Below, one piece after another: positions 34,537 to 44,558 of a DNA stretch of 64,000 nt (its first letter is position 1; each line of letters begins with the position of its first letter). A program made the position numbers and the translations under genes. The DNA lies in assembly GCA_018240595.1 (NCBI GenBank), contig JAFEFL010000064.1:124001-188000 (forward strand), read 5' to 3'. A model generated the notes under the pieces. That model searched no databases, was not told where the DNA came from, and saw only the letters and a list, made by a program, of their open reading frames with translations. The stretch comes from Pseudomonadota bacterium (GTDB lineage Bacteria; Pseudomonadota; Alphaproteobacteria; Rhizobiales; Xanthobacteraceae).

Positions 34537-34568
34537 CGGCCGGGCCAACGCCCGGCCGTTTTCTTTTG
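34537..34568 (+). terminator. Rho-independent terminator after rho
   Basis: ACGGCCGGGC-CAAC-GCCCGGCCGT forms a near-perfect stem followed by TTTTCTTTT, 28 bases past the rho stop. The stem-loop is identical to the one behind parB at 53111. Confidence 0.9.
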
Positions 34569-34665
34569 CCGCTTAGTCAGAATGAAGAAGGAGACCGCCC
34601 GCGGCTGGCGGACGATCTCCGTCGTCAACCGGCTGGAGGGGATCCACGGCCGGTTGAAGCCTTTG

Positions 34666-34720
34666 CTCTATCGCGTTTCCGGACGGCGAACCGGTTTCCG
34701 CTTCGCCTGGAAACGCTCTA
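34666..34720. repeat. Rhizobiales 'GCGTTTCC' palindromic repeat
   Basis: CTCTATCGCGTTTCC... to ...GGAAACGCTCTA are inverted arms around GAACCGGTTTCCGCTTCGCC, matching the widely scattered Rhizobiales element built on 'gcgttttc ... gaaccggt ... gaaaacgct'. It lies downstream of the rho terminator and includes the stop codon of the small minus-strand gene. Confidence 0.65.
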
Positions 34721-34954
34721 GCGGCGGGTCATCCACTGGCCGTCGAGCATGCGCTCGCCGATTTCGCGTTCGACACTGTCGGTCAGCCGGTAGCCGCGGC
34801 GCGCGATGTAGGCATTGACGCTGCGCTGGGCGTGACGCTCGCGCGATTCGAACAGGGTCTCGTAAAGCCGGCGCAGCAGGCCCGGCTTCCGCGGCGTTTC
34901 GGCCGCGGCCGGTACGGCAATGATCTGAAATCCGGCTGGATGTGCGATGGTCAT
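34718..34954 (-). CDS. Small DUF1127-like protein
   Basis: A 78-residue basic protein. The C-terminal part LLRRLYETLFESRERHAQRSV followed by GYRLTDSVEREIGERM resembles the DUF1127 group of arginine-rich small proteins. In Brucella such small genes are activated by the LysR regulator VtlR. ATG 34954 follows GGGAG. The LysR-operator-like element at 35035-35079 lies about 80 bases upstream, matching the copy at the LysR gene (38079), so control by that regulator is plausible. The molecular function is unknown. Confidence 0.65.
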   Translation of the reverse strand: MTIAHPAGFQIIAVPAAAETPRKPGLLRRLYETLFESRERHAQRSVNAYIARRGYRLTDSVEREIGERMLDGQWMTRR

Positions 34955-35034
34955 GGTGCGGTCTCCCGGGGTTGCGGGGCCAAAACTTGAGGTGGCCTCA
35001 TCCATGGATGCCAATTTCGGCCTGAAATGCCGCT

Positions 35035-35079
35035 TTGACAAAGGATAAGGTCTCAGCCGACAGTTGAGAGAAGCTCAAC
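35035..35079. promoter_or_regulatory. LysR-type operator element, copy A
   Basis: A 45-base element: TTGACAAAGGA at its left end and the inverted repeat GTTGAGAGAAGCTCAAC (35063-35079) at its right. It matches the copy before the LysR gene (38079-38123) at 34 of 45 positions with no gaps. It is upstream of the small DUF1127-like gene and touches the stop codon of the oxidoreductase gene. Confidence 0.6.
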
Positions 35080-36404
35080 TATCCGCTGACGCGACCCGAT
35101 GCTGCGAAGTGGCGCTCCATGGCCCGCCGGGTCGCCACCGTCTCGTCCCGGTCGTCGGCCGCCACGTCGGCCCAGGTCAGCACGGCGCCATGCGGCACCG
35201 CGCGCGTCAGCTTGAGGTGATGCGCCAGCCCGATCGGCAAGGCGCCGATGGCGAGGCTGTGTGCGGCCGGCATCAATCGTCCCCACACCGTGTAGCCGCC
35301 CTCGCCGTCGAGCATGTCGCCGGCGCGCAGATCGCGCTTGGCCACGGCGACGGCATCGCCGCGAAAGCCGACCGGCTGGCCGGTGGCTTCGCCGCGCAGC
35401 GCCGCCGACAGCACCGAGATGTTCAATTCGAGTCCGATGAGGTGATACGGCTTGTACATTGCCGCGTATCGCCCCGAAGCGTCGGTCTTCAATCCGTATT
35501 GCCGGAAGCAGGCGGCGGCGTAATCATTCGGCGCTTCGAGCACGACATAGACGCCCCAGCGCAGGTCGCGAAACACTGGCCGCCCATCGCGCTCGAGCGA
35601 CGACACGACCTCGACCATGCCCGGCTTGCTGAGAATGCCGCCGGCGCTGGTGGGCCGCAGCACATGAGGCAGGTCGTCGACGCCGCAGGGCGGAAAGGCG
35701 AGGCCCTCGTCCGGCACATCCAGGCCTGTCGCGTTGGCGATGGCCGCCATTTCGATGGCCGACTTGGTGCCGTCGAGAAAGGAATTGAACATCTGCGGAT
35801 TCATGCCGGCGGCCTGCGCCTCCTGCGGCGTCAGGCCGTAGTGGCTCCACACATCGTCCGGCGTCACGTCGTGATAGGTCGGCAGATACTTCGTGCCCTT
35901 GCCGGCGGCGACGACGTGAAAGCCGGTGGCGCGCGCCCAGTCGACCATCTCGGCGGTGAGCGCCGGCTGGTCGCCATAGGCGAGCGAATAGACGACGCCG
36001 GCGCGCCGCGCTTCCTCGGCGAGCAGCGCACCGGCCAGCACGTCAGCCTCGACATTGACCATGACGATATGGCGCCCGGCCGCGATGGCGGCGCGCGCAT
36101 GGCGGATGCCGGCGGCCGGATGGCCGGTGGCTTCGATCACCACCTCGGCTTGCGTCTCCGCGATGGCGCCGATGCCGTCGTCAGTGAACGAGGTCGCCGC
36201 AATCCGGTCTTGGCTCCAGCCGACGGCGCGGCAGGCCGCGCGCGCCAGGTCGGGCGACAGGTCGGCGATCGCTGCGACCTCAAGGCCCGGCGTATGCGGC
36301 ACCTGCGACAGGAACATGGAGCCGAACTTGCCGGCGCCGATCAGCACCACGCGCACGGGACGGCCCTCCGCGTGGCGGCGGTTTAACAACTGATGCAGGT
36401 TCAT
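35079..36404 (-). CDS. NAD(P)-binding oxidoreductase with SAF domain (homoserine-dehydrogenase-like)
   Basis: A 441-residue cytosolic protein. The N-terminal Rossmann fold shows VVLIGAGKFGSMFLSQV and VVIEATGHPAAGIRHARAAI. A central catalytic part (AAGKGTKYLPTYHDVTPDDV) is followed by a C-terminal SAF domain (AVAKRDLRAGDMLDGEGGYTV). This family occurs in carbohydrate-acid and amino-acid catabolic clusters; the substrate is unknown. It follows the PhyH gene by six bases, in the operon GntR-PhyH-oxidoreductase. The stop codon lies within the LysR-operator-like copy A. Confidence 0.8.
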   Translation of the reverse strand: MNLHQLLNRRHAEGRPVRVVLIGAGKFGSMFLSQVPHTPGLEVAAIADLSPDLARAACRAVGWSQDRIAATSFTDDGIGAIAETQAEVVIEATGHPAAGIRHARAAIAAGRHIVMVNVEADVLAGALLAEEARRAGVVYSLAYGDQPALTAEMVDWARATGFHVVAAGKGTKYLPTYHDVTPDDVWSHYGLTPQEAQAAGMNPQMFNSFLDGTKSAIEMAAIANATGLDVPDEGLAFPPCGVDDLPHVLRPTSAGGILSKPGMVEVVSSLERDGRPVFRDLRWGVYVVLEAPNDYAAACFRQYGLKTDASGRYAAMYKPYHLIGLELNISVLSAALRGEATGQPVGFRGDAVAVAKRDLRAGDMLDGEGGYTVWGRLMPAAHSLAIGALPIGLAHHLKLTRAVPHGAVLTWADVAADDRDETVATRRAMERHFAASGRVSG

Positions 36405-36410
36405 GGCTGT

Positions 36411-37208
36411 CTACGCCGCCTGCCTTTGCGCTCGCGCCAGGCGCAGCAGGGCGTCGTCATCGACCGTCTCGATCGGCGCGAAGTCCTGATGCGCGATGAA
36501 CTCCGGCCGCGTCGGTTTGCGGATGTAATTGGAGACGGCATTGAGCGTCAGGTAGACGATCTTGCGCGGGTACGGCGTGATGTTGCCGGCCGAGCCGTGC
36601 ACCAGATTGCCGTGGAACATGAGCATGCTGCCGGGCTTGCCGGTCGGCGCGACGATGCCGCCTTCGTTGACGAGGCGCGTCACCGTCTCTTCGTCGAGCG
36701 TCCACAGCGGGTAGGACGTCGTCTCTAGATCGTGCGATGCCTGAAGATCGCCGGCGAGGTGACTGCGCGGCACCAGCATCAGCGGCCCATTGATCGGCAT
36801 GACCTCGTCGAGGAAGATCGAGATGTTCATGGCGCGCGGCTCGGGCATGCCGTCGTCGCGCTTCCAGGTGCCGTAATCCTGGTGCCACTGCCACACCGCG
36901 CCGGTGAAGGCCGATTTGGCGTTGATCTTGTACTGATGCATGTAGACGCGTTCGCCGAATACCTGCTCGACCGGATCGATCATGCGCGGATGCGCACCGA
37001 GCAGGCGGAAGGCTTCGTTGTACTTGTGGGCGGCGAAGGCGGTGCGCGGTGCGCCGCTTTTTTCGCGCCAGACCTCCGGACGGTTTTCGTCGTAGATCGA
37101 GACCGCTTCGCGCCGCAGGAGATCGACCTCCTCCGGCGTGAACAGCTCCGGCAGCAACAACCAGCCTTCGGTATGGAATTGATCGATCTGCTCCTGGGTC
37201 AGCTTCAT
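36411..37208 (-). CDS. Phytanoyl-CoA dioxygenase (PhyH) family, EctD-like hydroxylase
   Basis: A 265-residue Fe(II)/2-oxoglutarate oxygenase. The metal triad appears as WQWHQDYGTW (His, Asp) and FHGNLVHGSAGN (His), with 2-oxoglutarate-binding residues near PYPRKIVYLTL. The stretch DGMPEPRAMNISIFLDE and NGPLMLVPRSH resembles ectoine and proline hydroxylases. No ectoine genes are near, so a related small-molecule substrate is likelier. ATG 37208 follows GGAGGAAA. It is the middle gene of the GntR-controlled operon. Confidence 0.87.
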   Translation of the reverse strand: MKLTQEQIDQFHTEGWLLLPELFTPEEVDLLRREAVSIYDENRPEVWREKSGAPRTAFAAHKYNEAFRLLGAHPRMIDPVEQVFGERVYMHQYKINAKSAFTGAVWQWHQDYGTWKRDDGMPEPRAMNISIFLDEVMPINGPLMLVPRSHLAGDLQASHDLETTSYPLWTLDEETVTRLVNEGGIVAPTGKPGSMLMFHGNLVHGSAGNITPYPRKIVYLTLNAVSNYIRKPTRPEFIAHQDFAPIETVDDDALLRLARAQRQAA

Positions 37209-37241
37209 CGTTTCCTCCTTCGCTTTTTGGTTGTTTGATCG

Positions 37242-37916
37242 TCAGGCCGCTTGTTCGAGCGATCTCAGCCTTTCTTCGGTTGTCCGCCCGGCGACGAACG
37301 CATGCGCTTGCGCGGCGGCTTCGGCCTGTGGGGCCGCGCCGGTCAGTACATGTTTCGCGATCGTGCGGTGTTCGGCCCAGGCGCGCGTGCGATAGTCAGC
37401 ATCCGTCAGCACCGCGGCCATCGAACGGCGCAGATGCGGCCATTGCGGGCCGGCCATTTCTTCGATCGCCGGATTGCCCGACAGGCGATAGAGCGCGCGA
37501 TGAAAATCGAGATCGAGGGCGATGAGATCGCTCAGCGGCGTTTGCGCACCGATCTTGTCGCCGGCGGACAGCGCGGCTTCGAACACGCCGCGGCTCGCCG
37601 CGTCGAGCGGGGCGCGCTCCGCCGCCAGCCGTGCCGCCAGCGCGTCGAGCGCGCCGCGCACCTCATAGAGCTGGCGGATGCGCACGGCATCGAGCGGCGT
37701 CACCTGGAAACCCTTGCGCCCGCTTTCGACGACCAGGCCTTGCCGGTGCAACAGATGCAGTGCGTGGCTGACCGGCTGGCGCGACACGCCGAGTTTTTCC
37801 GCGAGCGCCTGCTGGCGGATGCGATGACCGGGCTTCAGCGAGTGATCGACGATCGATTCCAGGATGCGGTCGTAGACCTGCTGAATCAGATTCGGGGCGA
37901 CGGTCAGCGGAATCAT
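37242..37916 (-). CDS. GntR-family regulator (FadR/FCD type)
   Basis: A 224-residue regulator. The winged HTH covers about residues 10-75 (QQVYDRILESIVDHSLKPGHRI, LAEKLGVSRQPVSHALHLL). The FCD effector domain follows, with metal-binding-type residues in DLDFHRALYRL and AEHRTI. ATG 37916 is chosen, giving the usual short N-terminus; the longer form from 37979 would run through the operator. A perfect 19-base palindrome lies 15 bases upstream, so it probably represses its own operon with the dioxygenase and oxidoreductase. Confidence 0.92.
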   Translation of the reverse strand: MIPLTVAPNLIQQVYDRILESIVDHSLKPGHRIRQQALAEKLGVSRQPVSHALHLLHRQGLVVESGRKGFQVTPLDAVRIRQLYEVRGALDALAARLAAERAPLDAASRGVFEAALSAGDKIGAQTPLSDLIALDLDFHRALYRLSGNPAIEEMAGPQWPHLRRSMAAVLTDADYRTRAWAEHRTIAKHVLTGAAPQAEAAAQAHAFVAGRTTEERLRSLEQAA

Positions 37917-37930
37917 GACGAGCAACCGTG

Positions 37931-37949
37931 TTGGAATTCCGAATTCCAA
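37931..37949 (-). promoter_or_regulatory. Palindromic GntR operator
   Basis: TTGGAATTCCGAATTCCAA is a perfect 9+1+9 inverted repeat directly upstream of the GntR gene. TTGACA on the minus strand (37979-37974) lies at a fitting distance as a -35 box, placing the palindrome near the transcription start. The TTGGAATTCCAA-type sequence is typical of GntR/FCD regulators. Confidence 0.8.
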
Positions 37950-38078
37950 AAGACTGCGCCTCGATACCGTGACTGTCAAACTGTCTTACTTGGCCTCGGC
38001 CGGATGCGTCGGGGCCGGGGCTTTGACTCTTGAGCTGGCTTCGACCCGTAGCGCGGCCAGATTCGGGAAGACCGCTTG

Positions 38079-38123
38079 TTGACAAAGGACAATTCCCGGG
38101 CGGACAGTTGAGCGAGGTTCAAC
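38079..38123. promoter_or_regulatory. LysR-type operator element, copy B
   Basis: Contains TTGACAAAGGACAA and the near-palindrome GTTGAGCGAGGTTCAAC (38107-38123), ending one base before the LysR start codon. It is homologous to copy A at 35035. The T-N11-A spacing fits LysR regulators, and the location suggests autoregulation. Confidence 0.65.
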
Positions 38124-38124
38124 C

Positions 38125-39057
38125 ATGGCCATGCCCCCGCTGTCCGCTTTGCGCGCCTTCGAGGCCGCGGCCCGTCACCTCAGCCTGACCCAGGCGGCGG
38201 GCGAATTGAACGTGACGCCCGGGGCGCTGAGCCACCAGATCCGCGGCCTCGAAGATCTTCTCGGCGTGAAGCTGTTCGAGCGCCGCGTCCGCTCGATCGC
38301 GCTGACGAGCGCGGGCAAGCAGCTCTATCCCGGCCTGCAAACCGGCTTTGCCCATATCCGCGAAGCGGTCGCCAGCCTCGATACCGCGCATGCCGCGCAC
38401 ATCCTCGTCGTCAGCACGTCGCCCGGACTGACGGCGAAATGGCTGGCGCCGCGCCTCTACCGGTTTGGCTCGGCTCATCCCGAGATTGATGTGCGGATTT
38501 CATCGACCTCGGCCAACGCGAATTTCGCCACCGACGGCATCGATCTCGCCGTGCGCAATATGCCGGTCGACCCGGCGCCCGATTCGGCGCTCGAGTTCGA
38601 GAAGCTGGTCGATATCACTTACATTCCGGTTTGCAGCCCGCGTCTGCTCGAGAGGTTCGGTCCGGCGAAGGACGCGCGCGATCTTGCGCGCCTGCCGCTG
38701 ATCCATGACGAGTCGCTCGCGGCGCGCGGCGCGAGCCCGAGCTGGGAAAAGTGGTTCAAAGCCACCGGCGTCGACGACGTCGATCTCCGGCGCGGCCTTC
38801 GCTTCAACAGCGCCGACCACGCGCTCGATGCCGCGGGCGAAGGCGCCGGCGTGCTGCTCTCGCACGACATTCTTGCCTACGAAGATCTGCGCAACGGGCG
38901 GCTCGTTATTCCGGTGAAGTTCGGCTTGCCGGCTGGGCGGACGTTCAGTCTGGTATGGGCCAAAGGCCGCAAGCCGAGTCTCGCCGCACAGAATTTTCGC
39001 CGCTGGATCAAGCAAGAGGCCGACGCACTCGATTGGCGCGGCATCAGAGGTCAATGA
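38125..39057 (+). CDS. LysR-type regulator, GcvA/VtlR-like
   Basis: A 310-residue regulator. The N-terminal winged HTH reads LSALRAFEAAARHLSLTQAA then LNVTPGALSHQIRGLEDLLG; the C-terminal periplasmic-binding fold has VSTSPGLTAKWLAPRL and NFATDGIDLAVR, the pattern of the GcvA-like group. That group includes VtlR of Brucella and Agrobacterium, which activates small DUF1127 genes and sRNAs. The start lies directly behind operator copy B. Its target may be the small gene at 34718, which has copy A. Confidence 0.93.
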   Translation: MAMPPLSALRAFEAAARHLSLTQAAGELNVTPGALSHQIRGLEDLLGVKLFERRVRSIALTSAGKQLYPGLQTGFAHIREAVASLDTAHAAHILVVSTSPGLTAKWLAPRLYRFGSAHPEIDVRISSTSANANFATDGIDLAVRNMPVDPAPDSALEFEKLVDITYIPVCSPRLLERFGPAKDARDLARLPLIHDESLAARGASPSWEKWFKATGVDDVDLRRGLRFNSADHALDAAGEGAGVLLSHDILAYEDLRNGRLVIPVKFGLPAGRTFSLVWAKGRKPSLAAQNFRRWIKQEADALDWRGIRGQ

Positions 39058-39191
39058 CAGCCTCGCGCGAGCGCCCAAAAGTTGGGCGGGTTTGCCTTTA
39101 TTTCATGCGGGCGTTTCGCATTTGCGAAAAGGAATTTGAAACCATATTCGGGCGAATTTGACGGCTGGATATTTCTCCATCCGAGCCTTTG

Positions 39192-41525
39192 ATGTCAGCC
39201 CGCACCCGCAATCGATTGCCGCGACCCGCGCTGTGGATCGCGGCGCCGGTATTCATTGTCTGCGCCGCTGTCCTCGGCGTGTTTCAGATGTCGCAGTCGC
39301 CGCTTGCGGCGCTTGCGGTGGCGCTTGGTGGCGCGCTGCTGGTCGGCATGTATGCCGACGGTCGGCTGGCCGCGGTGATCGGCGCCATCAGCGCCATTGC
39401 GGGCGGCGATCGCTACACCAGTTTGCCTGAGACGATCGGCGACGGCGCCATGCAGAGTTTCGGCGCGACCGCCAATCGGATCCGGACCGCCCTGATCGAG
39501 GCGGATACCGTGTCGGTCGATCAGAACCGTCGCGAAACAGAAGCGCGGCTGCATCACGCCGGCCGTCATTTCTTCACCGGCAACTTCCGCCGCGCCGTCG
39601 ACGACGTCGTCAGCGCCTTCACCCAGGCGGGCGAGCGTATTCGTGGCACCGCCGGCGAGCTCACCAAGACCAACCGGCTGATGGCGCAGCAGGTGACCGC
39701 GTCCTCCGACGCTGCCGCGCGCGCCGCCGAGGAAGTGGCCGGTGTTGCCGCCGCCGCGCAGGATGTGCAGGCGCTGGCGGTGGATTCTTCGCGCCAGGTC
39801 GAGGCGGCACGCGCCGCCACGCTCCGCACCGTCACCGAGCTGACGCGCGCCGACGAGACCATGCGCAATCTTGGCCTTGCCGCCGGCCGTATCGAGCAGG
39901 TCATCAAGCTTATCCAGGCGATTGCGCAGCAGACGTCGCTGCTCGCGCTCAACGCCACCATCGAGGCGGCGCGCGCCGGCGAATCCGGGCGCGGCTTTGC
40001 CGTCGTCGCCGCCGAGGTGAAGGAGCTGTCGCGCCGCACCGAACAGGCGACCCGCGAGGTCTCGACGCAGGTGCACGACATCCAGGCCGCGGTCGACGAA
40101 GCCGCCGCCGCCATCGTTGCCGTCGATCAGAGCGTCGCCGCCATGAGCCACGTCAACGAGAACGTGACGCGGCTGATGGAGCAGCAGATCACCAAGCTCG
40201 ATCGCATCGGTACCGACGCGCACAAGGTCGCGGCGATGGTCGGCGGGGCGCTGCCGGGCATCCGCTCGGTGGTCGCCGACGTCGCCGATGCCGGCGATGC
40301 CGTGCTCGCCACCGCCGATGATCTGCTGACGCGGGCGCAATCGCTGACCGCCTCGGTCAGCCGTTATTTCTCGGATCTCGATCACGGCTCGATCAAGGTC
40401 GGCGTGCTGCATTCGCTGTCCGGCACGCTCACCGCCAGCGAGCGGCCGCTGCAGCAGCTGCTGGTGATGATGATCGAGAAGCTCAACGAAACGGGCGGCC
40501 TGCTCGGCCGCCCGGTCGAAGCCGCGATCATGGATCCGCGCTCCGACGCGGAGGCCTATGCCGGCCAGGCCGAGGCGCTGCTCAGCGAGCACCAGGTCGC
40601 GGCGATCTTCGGCTGCTGGACCTCGGCCTCGCGCAAGGCGGTGCTCCCGGTGCTGGCCAGGCACGACGGGTTGCTGTTCTATCCCAGCCAGTACGAAGGC
40701 GAGGAGCAGTCGCCGCACGTCATCTACACCGGCGCGACTCCGCAGCAGCAGGCCCTGCCCGCGGTCGATCACCTGATCGGCCTCGGCCGCCGCCGCTTCT
40801 TCCTCGTCGGTACCGACTACGTCTATCCGCGCACGACCAACGCGATCATCCGCAATTATCTCGAAGGCGCGCACGGCATCGGCGAAGCCGCGGTCGACGA
40901 GCTCTACACGCCGTTCAATGAGACGAGCTGGCGCGAGACGGTGCAGCGCATCCGCAAGTTCTGCGGCAAGGATGGCGCCATCGTCGCGACCTTGTCGGGC
41001 GATTCCAATGTCCACTTCTTCCGCGAGCGCGCGCGGCAGGGCCTCGATGCCGACATCCTGCCGGTGATGAGCCTGTCGCTGGGCGAGGCGGAAATGCCGG
41101 CGCTGCACGAGCGCAACCTGATCGGCCACATGGTGGCGTGGAATTATCTGCAAACCATCGACACGCCGGAGAACCGCGCCTTCATCGCCGAGTGGCGGCG
41201 CTTCACCGGCGACGAGGCCGCCATCACCAACGATCCGATGGAAGCGACCTGGATCGGCTTCCAGCTCTGGACGCAAGGCGTCGCCGCCGCCGGCACCACC
41301 GACCCGCGCGCGGTGCGCGCCGCGCTCGCCGGCCGCTCGATCCGCGCGCCCTCGGGCTTCGACGTGCGGCTCGATCCCGTGAACCAGCATCTGCACAAGC
41401 CGTCGGTGATCGGCCGCATGGATGCGAAGAACGTGATCTGGCCGGTGCGTATCAGCGACGGCCTGATCGCGCCTGAGCCATGGAGTTCGTGGCTGGCGAA
41501 GAGCGAGATGAAGCGCGCGAGCTAG
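39192..41525 (+). CDS. Chemoreceptor fused to a UrtA-like (urea/amide-binding) domain
   Basis: A 777-residue protein. Two N-terminal membrane helices (about 13-32 and 38-56) with almost no periplasmic loop lead to the MCP signalling hairpin (tip IAQQTSLLALNATIEAARAG, about 245-265). Residues 401-770 follow: a complete UrtA/AmiC-type binding fold (KVGVLHSLSGTL, FGCWTSASRKAVLPVL, LLFYPSQYEGEEQSP, GDSNVHFF, AWNYLQTIDTPENR, NDPMEATWIGF). With two membrane passes the binding domain should be cytoplasmic, as AmiC is. The ligand may be urea or a short amide. ATG 39192 is used. There is no HAMP. Confidence 0.88.
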   Translation: MSARTRNRLPRPALWIAAPVFIVCAAVLGVFQMSQSPLAALAVALGGALLVGMYADGRLAAVIGAISAIAGGDRYTSLPETIGDGAMQSFGATANRIRTALIEADTVSVDQNRRETEARLHHAGRHFFTGNFRRAVDDVVSAFTQAGERIRGTAGELTKTNRLMAQQVTASSDAAARAAEEVAGVAAAAQDVQALAVDSSRQVEAARAATLRTVTELTRADETMRNLGLAAGRIEQVIKLIQAIAQQTSLLALNATIEAARAGESGRGFAVVAAEVKELSRRTEQATREVSTQVHDIQAAVDEAAAAIVAVDQSVAAMSHVNENVTRLMEQQITKLDRIGTDAHKVAAMVGGALPGIRSVVADVADAGDAVLATADDLLTRAQSLTASVSRYFSDLDHGSIKVGVLHSLSGTLTASERPLQQLLVMMIEKLNETGGLLGRPVEAAIMDPRSDAEAYAGQAEALLSEHQVAAIFGCWTSASRKAVLPVLARHDGLLFYPSQYEGEEQSPHVIYTGATPQQQALPAVDHLIGLGRRRFFLVGTDYVYPRTTNAIIRNYLEGAHGIGEAAVDELYTPFNETSWRETVQRIRKFCGKDGAIVATLSGDSNVHFFRERARQGLDADILPVMSLSLGEAEMPALHERNLIGHMVAWNYLQTIDTPENRAFIAEWRRFTGDEAAITNDPMEATWIGFQLWTQGVAAAGTTDPRAVRAALAGRSIRAPSGFDVRLDPVNQHLHKPSVIGRMDAKNVIWPVRISDGLIAPEPWSSWLAKSEMKRAS

Positions 41526-41764
41526 AACTTGGCCGCGGCGACCTTCGGTCCCCGCGCCGAAAGCCTTTGCGCGAATGACGGGTCGGGCACGCACAGCGCC
41601 GCCTTGTCGTGTTCGGCCTGTTTGCAGTCGCTGAGGTGCGAATAGCCGCAGCGAACCTGCGAGCCGGACTTGTCCTTGAAACCGCACCATTCGCCGGCGT
41701 GAACGGCGGTGAGCGATGCGCCGGCCAGACTGGCGGCGACGGCGAGGCGGAGCAAGACACGCAT
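41522..41764 (-). CDS. Small secreted DUF3551-like protein
   Basis: An 80-residue product with a signal peptide (MRVLLRLAVAASLAGASLTAVHA) and a short mature part with four Cys residues (GEWCGFKDK, VRCGYSHLSDC, ALCVPDP). This Cys pattern is like the DUF3551 proteins numerous in Bradyrhizobium. Function unknown. Its stop codon overlaps the stop of the convergent MCP gene. ATG 41764 is preferred over GTG 41782. Confidence 0.75.
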   Translation of the reverse strand: MRVLLRLAVAASLAGASLTAVHAGEWCGFKDKSGSQVRCGYSHLSDCKQAEHDKAALCVPDPSFAQRLSARGPKVAAAKF

Positions 41765-41850
41765 CGTGTAATTCCCTGTCACGCGCCCCGCTGCGGATGG
41801 GAATTGTTCGCGGGCTTCAAGCCAATATCAAGGCAATGGCGGCCGACCGA

Positions 41851-43914
<2,064 letters not shown>

Positions 43915-43956
43915 CAGCTTAAGCTAACAACGCTGCGCGGATGAACAAGCGTTGAT

Positions 43957-44007
43957 CGTCATTCCGGGACGCCCCGACGCTCGCGCTACGCGCGCCCCGG
44001 AATGACG
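43957..44007. repeat. CGTCATTCCGGG palindromic repeat
   Basis: CGTCATTCCGGGAC at the left and CCCCGGAATGACG at the right form an inverted repeat around CGCTACGCGCG-type sequence. It is a frequent intergenic element in Bradyrhizobium relatives. It lies between the YyaL-like and DUF2147 genes. Confidence 0.7.
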
Positions 44008-44014
44008 CAGAAAC

Positions 44015-44401
44015 TCACTTCACCCGCTGCCACGTCTCGCCGCGGCACAGCACCATGGCGACGCAGCCCTTGAGGTTGAGCGCATTGGCGCTTTCCAGCG
44101 TCACGACGCCGGAATAGGTCTTGCCGGATTCGACGTCGAGCAGATCGCCCTTCCAGGTGTTGTCGCCGGATTTTGTCGCGCCCTTCATGATGACTGTGCC
44201 GATTTCCTTCTTGCGGGCTTCGTCCTTCACCGCGGCGACCCGCGCGCATAATTTGCCGCCGCAGGCATAGAAGCTCACTTGGCTGCCGGTCGAGGGCCGC
44301 ACCCATGTGCCGTAGGGTTCGGCCGCCTGCGCGACAGCGGTCAGCAGGAACAGCGAAGACAGCGCGCCGAGCCACGACGCGATCGTGACGATCCTGGTCA
44401 T
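44015..44401 (-). CDS. DUF2147 secreted protein (first of two)
   Basis: A 128-residue product with a signal peptide (SLFLLTAVAQAAEP). The mature part has YGTWVRPSTGSQVSFYACGGKLCARV, W-x-G-x-L-D (WKGDLLDVESGKTYSG) and ends LKGCVAMVLCRGETW, the DUF2147 layout with two Cys pairs. The function is unknown; it is probably a small periplasmic beta protein. A paralogue lies at 45257 on the same strand, on the far side of a secreted hydrolase gene. Confidence 0.88.
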   Translation of the reverse strand: MTRIVTIASWLGALSSLFLLTAVAQAAEPYGTWVRPSTGSQVSFYACGGKLCARVAAVKDEARKKEIGTVIMKGATKSGDNTWKGDLLDVESGKTYSGVVTLESANALNLKGCVAMVLCRGETWQRVK

Positions 44402-44558
44402 CGTTTCCTCCTCCTGTTTGTCGTTGCCTTCAGTCTAGCAGGAAAACAACAGCCGTTTGAAAGTGTGCCGCGCACAATCGGTTGCGCGTTGCGGCACGTC
44501 TTCTCTTCATCACGCTGCTCGCCTACGATCCGGTTCTGGATGGGATACGGGGGTCGTC

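Noticed and set aside
39195..41690. 831-codon open frame on the minus strand opposite the UrtA-like MCP
   Set aside because: Shadow of a GC-rich gene: Arg/His/Gly/Asp-rich composition, no family motif, and the plus strand encodes a clear MCP-UrtA fusion.
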